Source: Sclerotinia nivalis
Taxonomy: Eukaryota > Ascomycota > Leotiomycetes > Helotiales > Sclerotiniaceae
Direction of reading: 5' to 3'
Length of the DNA: 64,000 bases
Assembly (NCBI GenBank): GCA_029531795.1
Contig: JAPEIS010000011.1
Location: 2,294,001-2,358,000, forward strand
Positions 43,606 to 56,481 of the stretch are shown here, piece after piece (position 1 is the stretch's first letter; each line of letters begins with the position of its first letter). The notes under the pieces are model-generated. The model had not been told where the DNA came from, ran no database searches, and was given only the letters and a program-made list of their open reading frames with translations. Position numbers and translations under genes: made by a program.

Positions 43606-46600
43606 TCACCAGCCAATCAACCCGACAACCATCGCTACCAATGTAAAGAATATGGAAGGCTTCAATTTTGAACCAGCATTCTGAGAAGGTCCACCAGTAC
43701 TCGATGGGCTCGCGGATCCGGAGCTAATGGATGAAGAACTTGTAGCTGATTTTGTTGTTGGAGTTGGAGTTGAGGTTTGGGATTGAAGGGAGGATTCAGA
43801 GCCAGATGCTGAGGCTGATGTTGAGGCCGATGCAGAGCTCGAGGCGGAGTTGGAAATGCCTATACCGGGGACACTGGAGGCTGCTGTTGAGCTCGAGGCG
43901 GAGTTGGAAATGCCTATGCCGGGGACACTAGAGGCTGCTGTTGATGCTGAGGCACTTCCACTACCGGAAGCTGTAGGTACGCTGATTATCACAGGAGAAG
44001 AAGCGCTTGCGGTTGAAATTGGGAGTGAAGATGTAATCGAAACACCAACTGGTGCGATTTGGCTCGTGATACTAACACTCGGGCTCTGGTTCGGGCTTGC
44101 GCTCGTCCTAGAGCTCAAAACAGCACTCGAGGCACTTGTGGTAGTTTCCAACTTGATTGTGCTAGTGCTCGCCTCAACAGGCAAAACTGTCGCCGTTTTT
44201 GTAGTCACTTGCGTACTACCAGCAACCTCACTCTGCGGTGTCTGTGCACTACAGAAATCCAAGAACTGTCCAAATTGTGGCTCCACATATGCTTGCAACG
44301 TTTGTTTCACATTAACACTATTTGCCTTGATACATTCTTGACATGAGGAATAATCTGATTCAAATGCAGAATTGGAGGCGCAGAGAGCGGGCGATTTACC
44401 GACTTTGAGTACTTCGATATAGCAATTGTTGCAGGTGGCGTAGCAGACTGCGGGGGCGACAGTTTCATCGCGTTTGGTGAGAAGGTTAAGATGCATGGAG
44501 TCTGAATTGCGTTTCTCCCCAAAGAGTCGAGGAAGAAGACCGCGGCGAGATGGGGCGGAAGGTGCGGCAAGTGCTGAAGTGGAAGGTCCGGTATGAGTTG
44601 CGGCTGGGTAGTGGGAGATACCTGTTTGGGATGTCCAATCACCAGTAGTGAATGTTTTGACTAATTCAGAGCCTTCATTACCAATGATGATTTCGGTGAT
44701 AACCTTCTCAATGAAAATCCCAAAGCTGAGACCAAATGCATTGGGGTTAAGATTGAAGTATCCAGCTGTTGGTGGGTAATAACCGGTTTGATTTTGTGGC
44801 CAGTATACTTCTGTTGTATCAGGAGCAGGGATACAATATTGGGCCTCGCAAAGATAGTCTTCGGCGGGTGGATCGGCCCAGAGAGCACAGTGGTCAGGCT
44901 TGGGCGGGTTACAGACGTATCCTGGTGAACATCCAAAGATTGCTGATGAACTAGAGTCTTGAGGAGTTACTGGACCGGAATTTGTAGGGGATGGACAGGT
45001 GATCAGTTCTGTTACAGTTACGGTGGATCCAGGTTCGGTGATATATGCTGTAGATCCTGTCAAGGTTGCCCCAAGGCTGATGGTCGTTGGATAAACGCTA
45101 ATAGAACCTGGAAGGGTTGATATCACGGTCGATCCTGCTTGTGTATTTGTAACTGTAGGCCCGGCAATCGATTGGGTTACCGTGGATATCGAAAATGAAC
45201 CAGCAAGAGTCGTCACAGATCCAGGGAGTGTAATCACAGATCCAGGTAACGTGATCGTTTGACCCGGAGCCGTAAATGTTGATCCTTGAATCGTAGTAGT
45301 TTGGCCTGGTAGTGTAGTGACTGACCCGGATACGGTAGTCGCGGATGCAGGTAATGTGATTGTCTCTGCTGGAGCTGTAAATGTTGATCCTTGAATAGTG
45401 GTAATTTGCCCTGGGAGTGTTGTGACCGAGCCGATCAGGGTAACCGTCTGCGCTGGAGCGGTGAAAGTTGATGCTTGAATAGTAATGGTTTGTCCTGGCA
45501 GTGTAGTGACGGATCCGGGTAGAGTGGCTGTGGAGCCTGATAATGTAGTGACTAACCCTGGGAGCGTAATTGTCTGTATTGGAGCCGTGAATGTTGACCC
45601 TTGAATAGTAGTTGTTTGTCCTGGCAGTGTAGTGAACGAACCGGGTAGGGTGACCGTTGAGCCTGGTATTATAGTCAATGATCCGGGAAGGGTAACTGTC
45701 GGGCCGGGTAGCGTAGTAGCCGACGCTGGTAGAGTAACAGTTAAGCCTGGTAATGTCACGGTCTGACCAGGGATTGTCGACCCAGGCAAAGTCAAGATTG
45801 AACCGGGAAGGGTTACAATCGATGTACTTCCTGGTTGTATTATAGTGGTTAAGGATCCTAATATCGATGTTATAACTGTAGGACCAGGGATTGTCTGAAT
45901 TGACGTGGATCCAGGAAGGGTGATTATCGAGCCTGGCAGTGTGATTGTCTGGCCGGGAATTGTTGATCCAGGCAAAGTCAAGGTTGAGGCAGGAAGGGTT
46001 TCAATTAATGTACTTCCTGGTTGTGTGATAGTGGTTAAGGATCCTAATATCGATATCGTTATTGTAGGATTAGGGATTGTCTGAATTGATGTGGATTCAG
46101 GAAGGGTGATTATCGAGCCTGGCAGTGTGATTGTCTGGCCGGGAATTGTTGATCCAGGCAAAGTCAAGGTTGAGGCAGGAAGGGTTATAATTAATGTACT
46201 TCCTGGTTGTGTGATAGTGGTTAAGGATCCTAATATCGATGTCGTTACTGTAGGACCAGGGATTGTCTGAATTGATGTAGTCCCTGGGAGAGTAATTGTC
46301 GAACCTGACAATGTAATTGTCTGGCCGGGAATCGTTACAATTGATGTTATTGCTGGCCGTGTTACCGTGGTCAAAGATCCTGATATCAACGACGTGACTG
46401 TCGGACCAGGGATTGTCTGAACTGATGTAATTCCTGGGAGAGTAATCGTCGAACCTGACAATGTAATTGTCTGGCCGGGAATCGTTACAATTGATGTTAT
46501 TGCTGGCTGTGTTACCGTGGTCAAAGATCCTGATATCAACGACGTGACTGTCGGACCAGGGATTGTCTGAACTGATGTAATTCCTGGGAGAGTAATCGTC

Positions 46601-49600
46601 GAGCCTGACAGTGTGATTGTCTGGCCAGGAATCGTTACAATCGATGTAATTGCTGGCTGTGTTATAGTAGTCAAGGATCCTGATATCGATAAAGTAACTG
46701 TAGGCCCGGAAACTGTTTGAACTGATGTAGTCCCGGGGAGGGTAACTGTAGTCAAAGATCCAGGTAACGAGATTGTAGGTCCGGAAACTGTCAAAATCGA
46801 TGTGCTACCAGGCAAAGAAATGGTTGTCAAGGATCCCGATATCGAAGTAGTAATAGTTTGACCAGGAACTTGATTAAATCAGCACAATATTCATCTGGAA
46901 TGGTCATTCTACTTACGTGAGGTAGTAATGTATATGTTGGATGTGATTGTAGGTCCGGAAACTGTCAATGTTGCTGTACTGCCAGGTAGAGAAATAGTCG
47001 TCAAAGACCCTGATATAGATGTAGTAATGGTTTGTCCAGGAACTTCATAACATCAGCATGCAATATATATAAGTAATTGGAGACTTACGTGAGGTAGTTA
47101 CGTATATATTGGAAGTTACTATTGGGCCTGGAACTGTCAAGAGTGAGGTAGTTCCGGGCAAGGTGATGGTAGTCAAAGATCCTGATATTGAAGTCGTGAT
47201 GGTTGGACCGGGAACTAATTAGTTGTCAGAATATAATCTAGCAATCAATGGTCTATTATTACCTGAAGTAGTGATGAAGATATCCGAAGTCACAGTGCTA
47301 GCGGGAAGGGTAAGTGTCGATGTTATATATATATCAGAGGTGATCATTTGGGTAACAACTATCGTTGACGCAGGTTCTGTGATCGTGATTGGAGTTCCTG
47401 AGATCGTAGTAGTGACTGTTACGGGAGGGACAGTAATTGTATCGAGCGAAGTGAGCGTTGTGACTGTAGAATTAGCACCTTTTAAACGTTTCATAACCTT
47501 GAAAACTTACCAGACGTTGCGGTTGTAGTAGCAGCTGAGGATATTAGCCATTTGTATGTCAACGATATATAACATAGGGACTTACTCTCAAAATCAGTGG
47601 TGGTGTAGCTAGCTGTAGTCGCTTTGTTTCATATTAATCACTCGATCTTAAACTCAAACTTAATAAATTACTTACTCTCACTATCAGTTACTGTTGCTGT
47701 GGCCGTTGTAGCTAGTTTTGAATCAGCTGAATGTTTACCTACTTTGAAAGCAGTACTTACTTTCAGACCTCGTGATCAATGATGTATAAGTTGTTGGGAT
47801 ATATTGCGTCGTGGATATAACCTGCGAATATGTTGTTGGGACATATTGAGTTGACGTGCTCGTGTGATCGCTGACAATTGTGGTATAAACAGTATATGGA
47901 TATGAAGTGGAAATTGTTATTGTGGAAAGATGAACCTCTGTCAATACAGTGCTGATCGTGGTCGATTCTATCAAGGTGGTACTATATGTCGAGTAGATAT
48001 CCGAAACCGAGATACTCGTAGATATGCTAATTTCAGTCGTGGTAGTAGGAAGCTGAGCTTTTCATTAGCTAATGCAAAGTATTCGCATGCAAGGGGCGCG
48101 TACCAAAGTACTACTAGTAATCACACTAGTCTCGGTAGTTGTCGTGGGTACCTAGGAAAATGTTAGCCGTTGATCATATGAACCTTGAAAGGGGGGACGA
48201 ACGAAAGTAGTGAACGTTGACACAGAGGTTAATTCCTGAGTTGTCGTGTAGGTAGTACTTAGATACGAGGTAGAGTAGTAAGTGGTCGAGCTGATAATAG
48301 TTTCATATACAGTATATGGATAAGATGTGGAAAGCGTCATAACTGAAGTGGAGAAATATGATGAGACGACTGTAGTTGGAACAAAAGAAGTACTTGTCGT
48401 CGTAGTTGGAACCCATATTTCCGTCGTTGTTGTGTATGGAATAGAAGTAGTTTTGGTACTCGTTATAGTATATGTTGAGACCGTTGTGTAAGTGCTATAA
48501 CTGTACTCCGTTGTTGAGGATATCACAGTATATGGATATGAGGTGGTTTGCGTAAGCGTGGCTGTGGAAAAGTATGAATCGGTGATGGTAGTTGGGATCA
48601 GTGAGATTTGCGTGGTAGTAGTCGGCATTATAATACTTGTGGTGAGAGTGGAAAGACTAAAAAAAACCAAAATTTCCAGTACTGTAGTAGTGGTATAATC
48701 TGTGACGCTGTGGGTTATATCACTTATGACCGTCTCACTCACGGTGTATGGATAAGAAGTCGTGATATAAGAAGTGTCTGTGGTGCTGTAGGTCTCTATG
48801 ATCGTTGTGTAGACGTAAACATCTGAAACCGACACGGAAGTTGAGATTGAAGTAGAAAAGTCTGTGACAGTGGTAGGTACGGATGTTGTAATCGTGATTA
48901 AAGAGGTCTGAGTGCTATATATATATGAGGTTGTTGAAGAGATAACAGTATAAGGTATACTTGTAGTTATTAAAGATGTTGAAACGGTCGTGGTAGGTAC
49001 ATATGAGGTTTTAGTGACATAATCTGTTTCGGTATCTGTCGCAGTTGTTGAGAATGTACTTGTTTCACGACTAGTATAGTACTCCGTGGTGTATTGAGTG
49101 TAAGTTGTAGAGTAGTTTGAAATCACCGTTACCGGATAGCTCGTACTCAAAGTATATGTTGAGACGGATGTAAAGAGATGGTCAACGGTAGTGGTTATAA
49201 ACACATCCACTGTTGTGGGTAAGGGTACAGAGCTGATTGAAGTCACCGTGCTGGTGGTCTCATATATTGATACTTCGGTTTTCGTAGTGGTTTCCCATAA
49301 CGTGTAGTTGTTTATGACAGTCACGGGATAAGATGAGGTGATAATCACATCTTGGGTGGTAGTGTATGTCGTAGGTTGATATACCGTTGTTGGTAAGTAA
49401 TCAGTTGTACTTGATGTGACCGTGGTAGTCGCATAATCCGTTGTGCTGCTAGTGATGAGAGAGGTGAAAGTCGTTGAGGAATAAGATGTGATTGTCGTGA
49501 GGGACCCACTAATAGTCTTGGTTATCAAAACGGGATAAAACTCCGTGCATGTGGTTGTAATCGTTTGAAATTTAGTTTTTGTGTGATCCTGAGTAGTTGT

Positions 49601-51160
49601 AGTAGTGAAACGAGAGGTGTATCGTTCTGTAGTTGTCAGGGTAATGTACTTCGTTACTGTAATTGGGTATCCATAGCTGTTTATTAGAGTTGTTGTGTAT
49701 GGGATTGAAGTCGTAATCACATCAGTTAATATGGTAGTCTGCCAAATGAAGCTCGTTGTAGTCTCCTCATCAGTAATAGTATTAGTTTGAGTTGTCAAAT
49801 CCACCTCGGTAGCAGTGAAATTGTAGTTTTTAGTCTAATATGAAAGTTAGCACGACAAACTTGAGGACTTTCTGAAGAGCGAAATACCGCAGTAACGAGA
49901 GCTGTCTCGGTAAAGTTAGCTGTAGAGATGTCGGTCTATTTTTAATTTTCATATCAGCTCTAGAAAAGTTTGACTATGGCCTAAAATACTTACGACAGTA
50001 ATAACGTCCGTCAGTGTCGTAATCGCGGAGATTACACTGGGGACACTGATGCCAAAATATTAGCAAATCCATGATGTTAAGCTTATGTATAACAATTTTT
50101 GACGAGAGTCGAAAGTAGCTTAGAATTATGATTATTTGCTTCTCCTTCTACATGATAATTGACCTTACGCCATCGAGCCCAGTGACGGACAATTGCCAGG
50201 CCTCGTAGAAGAAGAAATCATTTCATAATCCTCAGCTTATACTGGCATTGACATAATTGTGCCAAGGAATGAAGAACTGAATATATGAAGCTTGATTTAC
50301 TCACGTTGTCGTGAAGGACTCTGTCTCGGTAGTCTTCTCCGTAATCTATGGCATGTTAGCTGGTATACTTTTGACGATGATGATGAAGGGACGTACAGTT
50401 TGGTTAGCAGTTTGATAACCACCGACGGTTTTAGTTATCTAGTAATGCGTCAGGAGCGGGCTATGGTGAATGTGATGCAAACCTGAACTTACAGTCTGAT
50501 TTTGAGTGACTGTCTCTGTGATCTAAAATCCGTCAATAAATCGTTCCCCAAAGTCCCAGAAAAACTACACTCACCGTCGTTCCTCCATAAGGATATCCGC
50601 CACTCGGGATGGAGCTCGCAGTCACAGTAACCGTCTCAGTAACCTTTCCGTAGTCAGTTGAATGCCCCTTTCCATGCTCAACATTGCGCGCAACTCACTG
50701 TAGTACCAGGCCCATAGCCACCCCCAACAGTTGTAGTAATTGTCTGTGTAGTCTGCTTTCCGGTTAATGATAGTTCCTGGGTTCGAGTTAAATTTGCTCA
50801 CGCTTTGATTTTGATAGGCTGTTGATGTGGAGATTGAGACAACTGTGGTTGGTTTGCTAGATTATATTAGTATTTCTTGACTTTGCTATTGCCGGCAGAG
50901 ACTCACTCAATCGTAGTAGTTTCCCAACAGGTAGTCGTCGATACGGAAACTGAAGTTGACGTGACAGTTTCTGTGGGACAAGATCCATATCCATCGCTGG
51001 GAGATGTGATAGTAACAGTTTTTGGCTCGCACGTTAAAGAATGCCCATTTCCCTCTGATGTCATTGGAGTCACGATCGCCGTGGTTGTATTCAAATATTG
51101 TCCTTGTGCCACCCCAATTAACCCTGCTATTAGTACTCCGATTCGAGTTTTGGAGACCAT
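43606..51160 (-). CDS. giant GPI-anchored Thr/Ser-rich repeat adhesin, 19 exons
   Basis: Hand-built model: 19 exons, 18 GT-AG introns, total 6432 nt, divisible by 3, 2143 aa. Exons (5' to 3'): 51160-50907, 50856-50802, 50755-50699, 50643-50575, 50522-50493, 50438-50397, 50345-50305, 50045-49994, 49935-49888, 49834-48203, 48151-48104, 48052-47761, 47711-47676, 47621-47586, 47534-47511, 47463-47263, 47214-47089, 47042-46917, 46868-43606. The start carries a signal peptide (MVSKTRIGVLIAGLIGVAQG). The body is Thr/Ser/Val-rich: exon 10 repeats a TSYPYTV-type motif; the last exon repeats TLPGS/IPGPTV units. Next comes a Cys-containing domain (CSPGYVCNPP; CYATCNNCYIE), KR sites possibly cut by Kex2, a Ser/Ala stalk and a GPI signal (hydrophobic IFFTLVAMVVGLIGW). 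It is probably a heavily O-mannosylated wall protein; function in adhesion is inferred. Confidence 0.8.
43840..43945 (-). repeat. direct repeat in the adhesin stalk
   Basis: Two near-identical 54-nt units encoding SSVPGIGISNSASSSTAA-type sequence, in frame with the adhesin. Confidence 0.8.
45100..46860 (-). repeat. tandem repeats in the last adhesin exon
   Basis: Several nested repeat classes, all in frame. The N-terminal class has ~150-nt units (GQTITLSGSTITLPG, then PGPTVTSLISGSL; about three copies). The middle class has ~186-nt units built on STIPGQTITLPGS (about three). The C-terminal class is built on TTLPGQTTTIQGSTFTAP (about four). Adjacent 150-nt copies are nearly identical at the DNA level, so copy number probably varies. 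Confidence 0.85.
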
Positions 51161-53405
51161 TGTGAAATACCGTCCTATCGATTCGAAATAACGATAGTGT
51201 AGATAACAGCAATTATGCTGAAATCTTTTCAACGAGCGAAAAAGAGACGACGGTTACGTGCTTCTGGTCTGGGAACGATTGACTGCAGGTAGCTGTATAG
51301 TAGTTGGTGTGCCTGACTATAATATACGACCAAAGTGCATCAGCTCTAAGGCTGAAGGTCCAACCGAAGCGATTTATAGCCAATCAAGAAGTCAATTCAG
51401 AACTTTCACAGCCAAATATTTGCCAATGTAACCTTAGAAGATTTCTGAAGCCGTGCAGGTAGGCCACGAGCAAAAGAGACAAGTAAAACGAGAGAAAGGA
51501 CCAAGCGATAGATATTGTTGTGATGGAGAAAAATCTCGAAATGGAAAAGAGCTAGGGGACCCTAGACATTACGAATCTACCTTTACCTTGCCAATCCACT
51601 TTGGATGTTAAAGTCGGTAATATGAGAAAGATGCAGGGGCAAGGGAAGAGAATAAAATGGAAGGATAGTGCATGGGCAAGCTCCGGGGTCTTGTGGTGAT
51701 TTGAGAAAGAGAAATGGAAAATCATCTTTCGTCTTACTCAAAAAGACGTGAGCCTCAATAGGACAACACATTTTACTGTACCTGTTGTACATACCCTTGA
51801 CTGAACATTTAGTATGCGATAGGCGATCCTTGCATTGCTGTTGTCCAACCAAAATGACATGCATCTTAGCACGCTGATCTACAGAGTATGAACCAACAGC
51901 AATTCTTTGGATGACAAGAATAACGAGAGGATGGATATTGCATGTCACTACATGATATCGGAGCAAGAAACGCGTGCCGTTCATGTCCTTTCCCTTCGGG
52001 AAAATCTCCCGTACGACGGATTGTCACCTTTTCTGCAGGACCGAAAAAAAAAGCTAATTGAAAGAGGCGTAAGCAGATAGGGAATAAAATGTTTGTTTAT
52101 TGTTGGAAAGTAAGATCCCGGGCACCCTCCTTGCCAGATTACTGCAGGAAGGTCTATTTCGGGGGCTATTCCGTGTAGCTGGGTAGTTTGGCTGGCCAAA
52201 TGAACCATGGAGATTTTTTGTCTGTTGTCAAAAGATTCTGCAACATGGTTGAATTAAAAATTGACAGATGACAGAGTGTGATAAGAGGCTGAGTGGCGGT
52301 GGGGAATATGTTTGGTCGTTCGGTGGAATTATTGCTTATTTGGTAGACAGGTGGTGAGTGAATCAAAAGGAAGCTGGTCTTGAGGCTGCAACACTCTCTA
52401 CTCATTATCCACTCTTTCACACACACACTTGACTTGCATTCTTCCTCATGGTTGCTCAAAATACGACCGGGTATGCAGGTGATTCTTCGATGCTTACATA
52501 CGAAGAGATATTTGGGTAGAAATGGTGAGTCGTATGAAGGGTCGTATGGAGGGTCGTATGGAGGGTCGTATGGAGGGTCGTATGAGGTCGAGAAAAGGAA
52601 AGAGTGGATAGTGGCTTTTAGTGAATCATGTTGCAAAAGATATGATTGAGATGATTGGTCAATGTGGAATTGTTATCGTTATCATTGGAGGATGAAGGGA
52701 TAAAATGTGGAATACTCGCTTAAGCACCCTTCATCCTTCATCTGTTCATCTACTCCGTAGGTTAGGATTCAGTAAAGCAGCTCTATGGGCAAATCATCTT
52801 CAATTCTATTCCAACCTCATCATTCGTTCATTCTAACCAAACACAACTTTTCATCAATATCCTACTCGTATAGTTTTACCACACTTTCACCACATATTTC
52901 ACCATCTTTGCATACACTTTCATGCGTTTTCATTTACTTCAACAGTGACCCATTCCTATTTTGATAGATCATACCTTATCTTTCTAAGTGCTAAATGCTA
53001 AGTGCTTACTCGTACATAATACTAAATAAATAGATCAATTGCTTCATAGGATTTTTATTTTTTATTTTTTGTAATACTCTTCCCAAATCTAGAGAGCCTC
53101 ATGATAAACTAGGATTCATATTGTGGTTGCCCAAAAGTGACTCTACAGTGTAGTTCTTACCCCACTTCACGGATAAACAACTAAACAGGTTAAATCCCCG
53201 CCATTCACTCCTTTTTGCGGAGTAAGCAATCACCTTACGAGCAACCAGAAGTGGAAGGAACTTAATTAAAATAAAAAAACCCTTTTGGAAGAACACATAG
53301 GTAAGATTACTAGATATTTATTTTTTATTGGGAAGAAAAAACATTTTCCTTCTGCAGCGTCACATCTGTACATATTTTGATGTTGCCTTAAATCGAAAAA
53401 GAAAT
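51161..53405. other. divergent intergenic region, no gene seen
   Basis: About 2.2 kb shared upstream region of the adhesin (-) and GAL7 (+). Contains a 12-bp minisatellite at 52529-52588. ORFs over the minisatellite are translated repeats; no supported gene. Such length would fit complex regulation of the adhesin, which is inference. Confidence 0.5.
52529..52588. repeat. 12-bp minisatellite
   Basis: Five tandem copies of GTCGTATGGAGG, the first with one change and the last truncated. Confidence 0.9.
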
Positions 53406-54900
<1,495 letters not shown>

Positions 54901-56481
54901 AGGCATAGACAGGGAAATGATTTATTGACATTGGGCTCGAGATTAGAGGTGAATGGAAATACACATAGAACTCGATGGGATTTGAAAAGTAGACTCTAGA
55001 AATATAGTACACTCAGTCAACGAGTAATATTATATATCCTCTGTCATCAACTTTATGCGGGCTGTCACCTTCAATGGAATAACCCATGCTGCCCCTGCAA
55101 GATCAGTATATTTTGACCTGTTCTAGAATTCAATCAGGTTCAATCCAATGATATTGACGAGTTTTGAGGTTTTTTGAAGTTCAGAGCTAAGGGTTGCGCA
55201 TAGGGCTTTAGCGTTGCGATTAGGGGTAGGTTTAGAATCTGGGTTAGTAGAGATGTATATCAGATTCAACAGTGAATTGCAACTTGGAAACTTGTCGGAG
55301 TCAAAAGTGAAAACGCACCTAGTATAAATACAGTATATAAAATTCGAATTCTGAGTTTAATCCATATAGAATTGCATTACCTTGTTATTAATTCACATGG
55401 AATTTATTACTTTTTTCCGAATTGAGGTGGAATGATGGTCTAACCAACCAATTACCTTATTAGGTTTAACCTATTTATCTTATCAGACGAATTTCTTATC
55501 CACTAGCTATATAACCCATGTCAGGGTAACGGGAGGATACCAAAGAAAGACCCCGTAAGCAACGAGGAAGATTGTTCCGTTTCCTTCCTACTTTCGCAAT
55601 CCTAACTTCAGAGGGAATCTTGTGCCGAACCATGGGATTCTGGCCAGTTTTTTTGTCCACTGCATCGTTACACCTACGCAAACTGCAGCTATCGTTCTCG
55701 GCGTTTTTTAACTCTATGATCCAGCAACTACCCGTGAGACACAAAAATGTGTTTTTCTCCTGAAACTAACTCAAAAACCAACTATCTTCTGGTTTCTAAT
55801 ATTCTGACATATTGAACGCCCGTTCGTATTGGAAGTGAAGACATGCAGCTCATGTTTATATCTTCCTGAACCTACCTAGGTACTTTTCGTTGGATACGTT
55901 AGACATCGGATGGGTTTGCGTTGGCATCAGCTGAATCATTTCCTACACACAAGGCTGAGGGTCTGCAGGGGACGATTGAGGCTAAGTCCCAATCTGGATC
56001 AATATTTCATACCTTGTCAAATCGTTCGTTAAGCTACCCTGCTTTTGCAGTATGCAAGTACAAGCATCCACCCACCAGTCCTCAGTCGAGCTGCGCTAAT
56101 CTACCCAGAGCGGGTATATTCATGAGAGGTCACTGAACCCGATGGTAGGGTCGCATTTTTTGCCTTTCCGTGCGTGTACATTGATTGATGCAGTCAGAAG
56201 AATTGTCATCTTTGGACACCGAGTTCTTGCTCGTTCTCAATGAAAGTCGGGCATTAAAGTCACAGCATCGCCGATTTTGGTGGCGGAAGTAGCAACTATT
56301 TTTATCTGCCTTCATTGGTGAGCCTTGTTAACGGATGTCCTAGAGGGAAGAGAAAAGTCTCGTGCAGGGACGGTACATTCACGATTCAAGTTGGTTTGCG
56401 ATGCGCCGAGCCTCTTCACTCTTCATTCTTAAGGCCACCACGAAAAGAAGGGTTTGAAACCTTCGTAATTGATAATTCATA
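54901..56481. other. intergenic region, no gene seen
   Basis: About 1.6 kb between GAL7 and the kelch protein gene. Short ORFs only, none with coding character or splice support. Confidence 0.55.

Noticed and set aside
43850..44341. 163-codon plus-strand ORF rich in Glu/Leu/Val
   Set aside because: Antisense to the low-complexity Ser/Ala stalk of the adhesin; simple complement of a repetitive coding sequence.
47464..47510. 32-nt intron with an early AG acceptor (47479-47510) in the adhesin
   Set aside because: A 47-nt intron using the next AG has a GCTAAT branch site at the right distance and keeps the same frame, so the longer version was used.
48630..48700. 26-nt GT...AG segment inside adhesin exon 10
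   Set aside because: It encodes a hydrophobic interruption of the Thr-rich sequence, but its removal would break the frame and 26 nt is too short for an intron.
52166..52636. ORF with repeated PPYD
   Set aside because: The repeat is the translation of a 12-bp minisatellite; the flanks have no coding character and no splice signals extend it.
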